This document shows, piece by piece, positions 59,664 to 64,000 of a stretch of DNA of 64,000 nucleotides (positions within the stretch are counted from its first letter, which is position 1; every line of letters starts with the position of its first letter). The stretch covers positions 1 through 64,000 of the forward strand of contig CAKQGQ010000001.1 of the NCBI GenBank assembly GCA_934233735.1. The letters are read 5' to 3'. The notes beneath the pieces are model-generated. The model made no database searches and had not been told where the DNA came from. It was given only the letters and a program-made list of their open reading frames with translations. The stretch is from an uncultured Clostridia bacterium (GTDB lineage: Bacteria; Bacillota; Clostridia; Peptostreptococcales; Anaerovoracaceae). Made by a program: the position numbers and the translations under genes.

Positions 59664-61979
59664 ATGACAGAAAGAATTACAATGCCATGCGTTCCGCTTC
59701 GAGGACTTTCGGTCTTCCCGAGAACGATTCTTCATTTCGACATAGGAAGAGAAAAGTCTATTAAAGCATTGGAAACTGCAATGGCGACCGATAAACTTTT
59801 ATTCTTGACATCGCAAAAAGACGATAATATCCTGCTTCCGACACCGGAGGATTATTATCATATCGGTACGGTTGTCAGAGTAAAACAGATGCTGAAAATC
59901 CAAGGAGACGCGGTTCGCGTGCTCGTGGAAGGACAGTACCGCGCAAAGCTTGAAGAAATTGCAAGTGAAGATCCATTTATTTCCTGTGAAATCAGTAGAG
60001 CAGAAATTATAGAGGCAGACCCGCAGGAACCGGAAGTGCAGGCAATGATGCGCTCTGTTTTGGACGCATTTGACGAATACATTGCGCTTCAGCCGAATAT
60101 TAAGGATGAAGTGTACGATTTAATCAGCTCGATTGACGAACCGGACATTTTCGCGGACACGATTGCAATGCAGATGGATGTGAAAATTGCAGTTAAGCAG
60201 GAAGTTCTGCAGGCGCTGGATGTCAAGGAAAGACTGCAGATTGTCAACCGCATCATTCTTGAAGAAAACCAGATTCTGAATCTGGAAAGAGACATCAGCG
60301 AAAAGGTGCAGGAAAGCGTAAAGCAGAATCAGAAGGAATACATCCTGCGTGAACAGATGAAGGTCATTCAGGACGAGTTGGGATACGGTGAAGAAGCGGC
60401 AAGCGAGGCGTCAAGATGGCTGGAAGAACTTGAGGCTTTGGAGCTTGACGAAAAAATTACAGAGAAAGTAAAAAAAGAAATCGGAAAATTTACGAAGATG
60501 GCACCGACTTCCGCAGACAGTGCGGTCATCCGCAATTATGTGGAAACGATTCTCGGCCTTCCGTGGAAAAAATCCGCAAAGACCAATTCCGACCTCAAGC
60601 GGGCGGAGAAAATTTTAAACGAAGACCACTATGGACTCGAAAAAGTAAAGGAAAGAATCCTCGAATATCTGGCGGTCGTTCATCTGAATAAAGCAATCAA
60701 AGGACCGATTATTTGTCTGGTAGGGCCTCCGGGAGTCGGAAAGACTTCCATCGCGCGTTCAATTGCAAGGGCAACCGGCAGAGATTTCGTAAGAATGTCG
60801 CTGGGCGGCGTGCGTGACGAGGCGGAAATCCGCGGTCACAGAAGAACTTACATAGGCGCTATCCCGGGAAGAATCATCACCTCGATTAAGGATGCAGGGA
60901 CGAATAATCCGGTATTCCTTTTCGATGAAGTCGATAAAATCGGCGCAGATTTTAAAGGTGACCCGGCATCGGCACTTTTAGAGGTTTTAGACCCGGAACA
61001 AAACAAAGAATTTACCGACCACTTCCTCGACCTGCCGTTTGACTTGTCGAAGGTAATGTTCATTACGACGGCAAACAGCGTGGAAACGATTCCGCGTCCG
61101 CTTCTTGACAGAATGGAGCTCATCGAAGTCTCCGGCTATACGGAAGAGGAAAAGGTAAAAATCGCGCAGCAGTATTTGATTCCAAAACAACTGAAGGCGC
61201 ACGGACTGAAACCGAAGAACTTCTCAATCAGTGAGAAGACCCTGCGGGATTTAATCAGTTATTATACCAGAGAATCCGGCGTGCGAAATCTTGAAAGAGA
61301 AATCGGCAGCCTTTGCAGAAAGGTAGCACGCAAAATCGTGAGCAAGAAAGGAACTTCCTTTAAAATCACGCCTGCGGGTCTGGAAAAGTACCTGGGTAAA
61401 AAACGCTATCGTTACGATGTGGTTGAAGGTCAGAGTGAGGTCGGCGTAGCAACCGGAATGGCCTGGACACAGGTCGGCGGCGATACGCTGTTCATCGAGA
61501 CCGCTCTGGTACCGGGAAAAGGCAAGATTCAGCTCACCGGACAGCTCGGTGATGTTATGCAGGAATCCGCGCAGGCGGCGATTACCTATATCCGCTCGAT
61601 TGCTTCCGAATACGGAATTGAGGACTTCCATGAAAAGTATGACCTGCATGTGCATGTTCCGGAAGGCGCGGTTCCGAAGGACGGACCGTCGGCAGGCGTT
61701 ACGATGTTTACCTCAGTAATGTCGGCGCTTACGGGAAATCCTGTAAAGAAGGATGTATCCATGACCGGAGAAATCACGCTGCGGGGAAAAATCCTTCCGG
61801 TAGGCGGTATTAAGGAAAAAGTTTTGGCTGCGCACAGAGCGGGAATTAAAACGATTCTGCTTCCGGCGGAAAACGAGGCAGATATCGAGGAAATTCCGCA
61901 GAGCGTGAGAAAAGAGCTTCATTTCGTGCTTCTCAAAAATGCGAAGGAAGCATTGAAATATGCTATGGAAAAATGTTAG
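59664..61979 (+). CDS. lon: ATP-dependent protease Lon (LonA)
   Basis: 771 residues, RBS TGGAGGAG. LAN substrate-binding domain (residues ~1-205), coiled helical domain, AAA+ domain with Walker A GPPGVGKTS (about residue 353) and Walker B FLFDEVDKIG, and the protease domain with catalytic Ser676 (KDGPSAGVTM) and Lys in RGKILPVGGIKEKV. No membrane helix, so LonA type. Degrades damaged and regulatory proteins. engB follows within 10 bases. Confidence 0.97.
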   Translation: MTERITMPCVPLRGLSVFPRTILHFDIGREKSIKALETAMATDKLLFLTSQKDDNILLPTPEDYYHIGTVVRVKQMLKIQGDAVRVLVEGQYRAKLEEIASEDPFISCEISRAEIIEADPQEPEVQAMMRSVLDAFDEYIALQPNIKDEVYDLISSIDEPDIFADTIAMQMDVKIAVKQEVLQALDVKERLQIVNRIILEENQILNLERDISEKVQESVKQNQKEYILREQMKVIQDELGYGEEAASEASRWLEELEALELDEKITEKVKKEIGKFTKMAPTSADSAVIRNYVETILGLPWKKSAKTNSDLKRAEKILNEDHYGLEKVKERILEYLAVVHLNKAIKGPIICLVGPPGVGKTSIARSIARATGRDFVRMSLGGVRDEAEIRGHRRTYIGAIPGRIITSIKDAGTNNPVFLFDEVDKIGADFKGDPASALLEVLDPEQNKEFTDHFLDLPFDLSKVMFITTANSVETIPRPLLDRMELIEVSGYTEEEKVKIAQQYLIPKQLKAHGLKPKNFSISEKTLRDLISYYTRESGVRNLEREIGSLCRKVARKIVSKKGTSFKITPAGLEKYLGKKRYRYDVVEGQSEVGVATGMAWTQVGGDTLFIETALVPGKGKIQLTGQLGDVMQESAQAAITYIRSIASEYGIEDFHEKYDLHVHVPEGAVPKDGPSAGVTMFTSVMSALTGNPVKKDVSMTGEITLRGKILPVGGIKEKVLAAHRAGIKTILLPAENEADIEEIPQSVRKELHFVLLKNAKEALKYAMEKC

Positions 61980-61989
61980 GAAATGTAGT

Positions 61990-62577
61990 ATGATTATAAA
62001 AAAGGCAGAATTGGAAACCGTGGCTGTGAAAAAGAGCCAGTATCCTGAAGATAATGTGCCGGAAATTGCTTTTGCGGGGCGTTCGAATGTTGGAAAGTCA
62101 TCACTTTTGAACCTTTTGACGAATCGAAAAAGTCTGGCGCGCGTATCGGGAGCGCCGGGAAAAACCCGGACGATAAACTTTTATCGGATTAACGATGCAT
62201 TCCGGATTGTGGACCTTCCGGGCTACGGCTATGCCAAGATTTCAAAGAGCATATCGGAAAACTGGGGCGACATGATGGAGGAGTATTTCCAGAACCGGCA
62301 GGGGCTGAAAAAGGTCGTGCAGCTTGTGGATATCCGCCATGCGCCTTCCGCGCAGGATGTTCAGATGTATGAATATCTGCGGCATTACGGGCTTGACGGG
62401 CTGGTAGTGGCGACCAAGGCGGACAAGGTTTCCCGGAATGAGATGCAGAAATGCATGAAGACCATCCGGCAGACGCTGAAGCTGGGGCCGGAGGATTTGG
62501 TTATTCCTGTGAGTGCCCTGAAGAGGCAGGGACACGACAATCTCTTAGACGAGATTGAGAAACTTTTGGAGGGATAA
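61990..62577 (+). CDS. engB: Ribosome biogenesis GTP-binding protein EngB (YsxC/YihA)
   Basis: 195 residues from the ATG at 61990, just after lon. G1 GRSNVGKSS, G2 region GKTRTINFY, G3 DLPGYGYAK, G4 TKADK and G5 SALKRQG are present. The GTPase acts in late 50S subunit assembly and is generally essential. lon-engB linkage is common in Firmicutes. Confidence 0.95.
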   Translation: MIIKKAELETVAVKKSQYPEDNVPEIAFAGRSNVGKSSLLNLLTNRKSLARVSGAPGKTRTINFYRINDAFRIVDLPGYGYAKISKSISENWGDMMEEYFQNRQGLKKVVQLVDIRHAPSAQDVQMYEYLRHYGLDGLVVATKADKVSRNEMQKCMKTIRQTLKLGPEDLVIPVSALKRQGHDNLLDEIEKLLEG

Positions 62578-62922
62578 ATGCAGTTCTTTAGTTGGACCTT
62601 TATCAGAAACAGACTGAAAGCCATCGTGAGCATGATGCACGATAAGACGGTGCCGCGCCGAAAAAAGGCGCTGGTCATTTTCGGGTTGATTTACCTGGTT
62701 TTGCCTGTGGATTTAATCCCGCCGGTGCTGTTTCCGTTTGGATTCCTCGATGATTTAGTCCTTTGGATTTGGATTATCTGGCATTTGAAGGATACCTTGG
62801 ATCAGTACTGGATTGGAGAGAAAACCGTTGACTATTCCAAAGATTTTAAGCACAAGAATATTATAGAAGGCGTAGATTTTACCGTAGACCATGACGGAAA
62901 GGATGAAAAAGATGGAGAATAA
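62578..62922 (+). CDS. DUF1232 (YkvA-like) small membrane protein
   Basis: 114 residues, start directly at the engB stop. The DUF1232 core is LVIFGLIYLVLPVDLIPPVLFPFGFLDDLVLWIWIIWHL, two membrane segments around a Pro/Asp motif, with a charged C-terminal tail. Function unknown. The hpt start lies inside its last codons. Confidence 0.85.
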   Translation: MQFFSWTFIRNRLKAIVSMMHDKTVPRRKKALVIFGLIYLVLPVDLIPPVLFPFGFLDDLVLWIWIIWHLKDTLDQYWIGEKTVDYSKDFKHKNIIEGVDFTVDHDGKDEKDGE

Positions 62923-63439
62923 CACAGTAGGAAAAGTTTTGTTTACCCGTGAACAGATTGAGGAAAGAGCGAAAGAACTCGGAAAACAGATTTGCGAAGA
63001 TTATGCGGGTGAGGAACTTTATTTAGTCGGAACGCTGAAGGGCGCAGTTATGTGGATGGGAGATTTGATGAAAAACATCAGCAATGATGCGGAAATCGAC
63101 TTCGTCGTGGCTTCCAGCTACGGCTCAGGAACGACGACATCCGGGGTTGTTAAGATTAAAAAGGATCTCGACGGCGACATTTACGGCAAGAATGTCATCA
63201 TCATTGAGGACATCGTGGATACCGGAACGACCTTGAAGCATCTGAAGGCGCATCTGGCAGACAGAAATCCGAAGAGCATTAAAATCTGTACGCTGCTTGA
63301 CAAACCATCCAGAAGACTGGTGGAACTGGAGGCAGACTATGTCGGATTTTCCATCGACAATCTTTTCGTAATCGGCTACGGCCTGGACTACGACCAGAAG
63401 TACAGAAATCTGCCGTACATCAGTTATCTGGAGGGCTAA
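62912..63439 (+). CDS. hpt: Hypoxanthine phosphoribosyltransferase
   Basis: 175 residues. ATGs at 62891, 62903 and 62912 are in frame; the last has GGAAAGGA ~8 bases upstream and gives the usual length. The PRPP-binding loop IIIEDIVDTGTT, the LVGTLKGAVMW N-terminal loop, SSYGSGTTTSG, and the C-terminal VGYGLDY-like (IGYGLDYDQKYRNLPYI) motif are diagnostic. Salvages hypoxanthine/guanine to IMP/GMP. Overlaps the DUF1232 gene by 11 bases. Confidence 0.95.
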   Translation: MENNTVGKVLFTREQIEERAKELGKQICEDYAGEELYLVGTLKGAVMWMGDLMKNISNDAEIDFVVASSYGSGTTTSGVVKIKKDLDGDIYGKNVIIIEDIVDTGTTLKHLKAHLADRNPKSIKICTLLDKPSRRLVELEADYVGFSIDNLFVIGYGLDYDQKYRNLPYISYLEG

Positions 63440-63493
63440 ACCCTTTTTGAATAAAAAAGTTTAATATTTTAAATGTAAAGGAGATACATAAAA

Positions 63494-64000
63494 ATGGCAT
63501 ACGAAGTTAAAATCGGATTATCAAACAAACACCTTCATTTGAGCAAGGAACACATCGAAATTTTGTTCGGAAAAGGACACGAACTTACACCTACAAAACC
63601 GCTCGTTCAGCCGGGTCAGTTTGCATGTGAAGAAAAGGTTGACATCGTAGGACCAAAGAACACATTAAAGGGTATCCGAGTTTTAGGACCTGCAAGAGCA
63701 GAAACTCAGGTTGAGCTTGCTATGACTGACGCAAGAACAATCGGAATCAAAGCACCGGTAAGAGAATCCGGCAAGCTGGAAGGTACTCCGGGATGCAAAA
63801 TCATCGGACCTTGCGGTGAAATCGAAATCGATCACGGCGTAATCGTTGCTTTAAGACATGTTCACTTAAACGACGAACAGGCTGCTGAAGCAGGCGTGAA
63901 AGACGGCGAATTCGTAAGCATCAAGATTGAAGGCGAAAGAGGTCTTATCTTTGAAAACGTTCTGGTAAGAGCAGGCGCTAAGCACGAAAGAGAAGTTCAC
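63494..64000 (+). CDS. PduL-like phosphate propanoyl/acetyltransferase (3' end outside window)
   Basis: ATG at 63494 after AAAGGAG; 169 residues are visible and the frame is open to the window edge. Two PduL-type halves are present: GLSNKHLHLSKEH (zinc-binding His pair H13/H15), PGQFACEEKVDIVGPK, VLGPARAETQVELA and ARHVHL-like ALRHVHLNDEQA (second His pair). PduL interconverts acyl-CoA and acyl-phosphate. The N-terminus lacks a microcompartment targeting extension, suggesting a housekeeping phosphotransacetylase role. Codon use is biased as in highly expressed genes. Confidence 0.9.
   Translation, partial: MAYEVKIGLSNKHLHLSKEHIEILFGKGHELTPTKPLVQPGQFACEEKVDIVGPKNTLKGIRVLGPARAETQVELAMTDARTIGIKAPVRESGKLEGTPGCKIIGPCGEIEIDHGVIVALRHVHLNDEQAAEAGVKDGEFVSIKIEGERGLIFENVLVRAGAKHEREVH

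Noticed and set aside
63494..64000. Bacterial microcompartment (pdu/eut) locus
   Set aside because: Only the pduL-like gene is present. No shell protein genes or targeting peptide are visible, so a housekeeping role is simpler.

Overview
The window reads as a chromosomal segment of an anaerobic, low-to-mid G+C Clostridia-type Firmicute. Evidence includes strong AGGAGG-type ribosome binding sites, TTG/GTG starts, an ECF transporter under a cobalamin riboswitch, DUF1292, YerC/YecD, DUF5685 and PF06541-type proteins, and a Gram-positive type IV pilus (T4P) cluster. The protein set would suit the Anaerovoracaceae (Eubacteriales family XIII) neighbourhood, but that placement is inference. No rRNA, tRNA, CRISPR array, complete insertion sequence or prophage was seen.

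Layout. 1-4.7 kb: two surface proteins sharing a C-terminal module (the first is cut by the window edge). 4.9-7.7 kb: Mrp-type Fe-S carrier ATPase, DUF5685 protein and J-domain protein. 7.8-11.7 kb: an accessory-looking island bounded by two related MITE-like elements in opposite orientation, holding a PD-(D/E)XK-like protein, a PrcB-like lipoprotein/membrane protein and a repeat-riddled P-loop protein. 11.9-18.9 kb: ftsE-ftsX-M23 hydrolase, recJ, YerC/YecD, a phosphopantetheinyl transferase, recX and tcdA. 18.8-25.3 kb: LOG protein, unknown proteins, a D-2-hydroxyacid dehydrogenase, XTP/dITP pyrophosphatase, a BrkB-like protein, a lipid kinase and a PF06541 membrane protein. 25.4-32.5 kb: divergent serA / serC-apgM on a symmetric two-way promoter, a DD-carboxypeptidase, uvrC and a DUF1292 protein. 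32.5-33.25 kb: a gene-free repeat zone.

33.2-50.8 kb is the centrepiece: a type IV pilus locus in the order EAL phosphodiesterase, pilB (with an N-terminal MshEN c-di-GMP-binding module), pilT, c-di-GMP-I riboswitch, pilC, pilA, pilD, pilM, pilN-like, pilO-like, a 2047-residue prepilin-like adhesin built on GLUG repeats, then three small overlapping minor pilin genes. Cyclic di-GMP thus appears to act on this machine at three levels: turnover (EAL protein), motor activity (MshEN) and transcription of the body and pilins (riboswitch, predicted ON switch). The giant prepilin with its minor pilins is the best candidate for a little-described pilus-tip adhesin system.

50.8-54.9 kb: cobalamin riboswitch, ECF T, fused A-A and S components, and a cysteine-rich small protein, probably a corrinoid uptake operon. 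55.0-63.4 kb: a short dapB with a leader that can mask its ribosome binding site, a CYTH protein, tig-clpP-clpX-lon protein quality control genes, engB, a DUF1232 protein and hpt. The window ends inside a pduL-like phosphotransacylase gene.

All calls come from reading the sequence and its translations. No database search was run.
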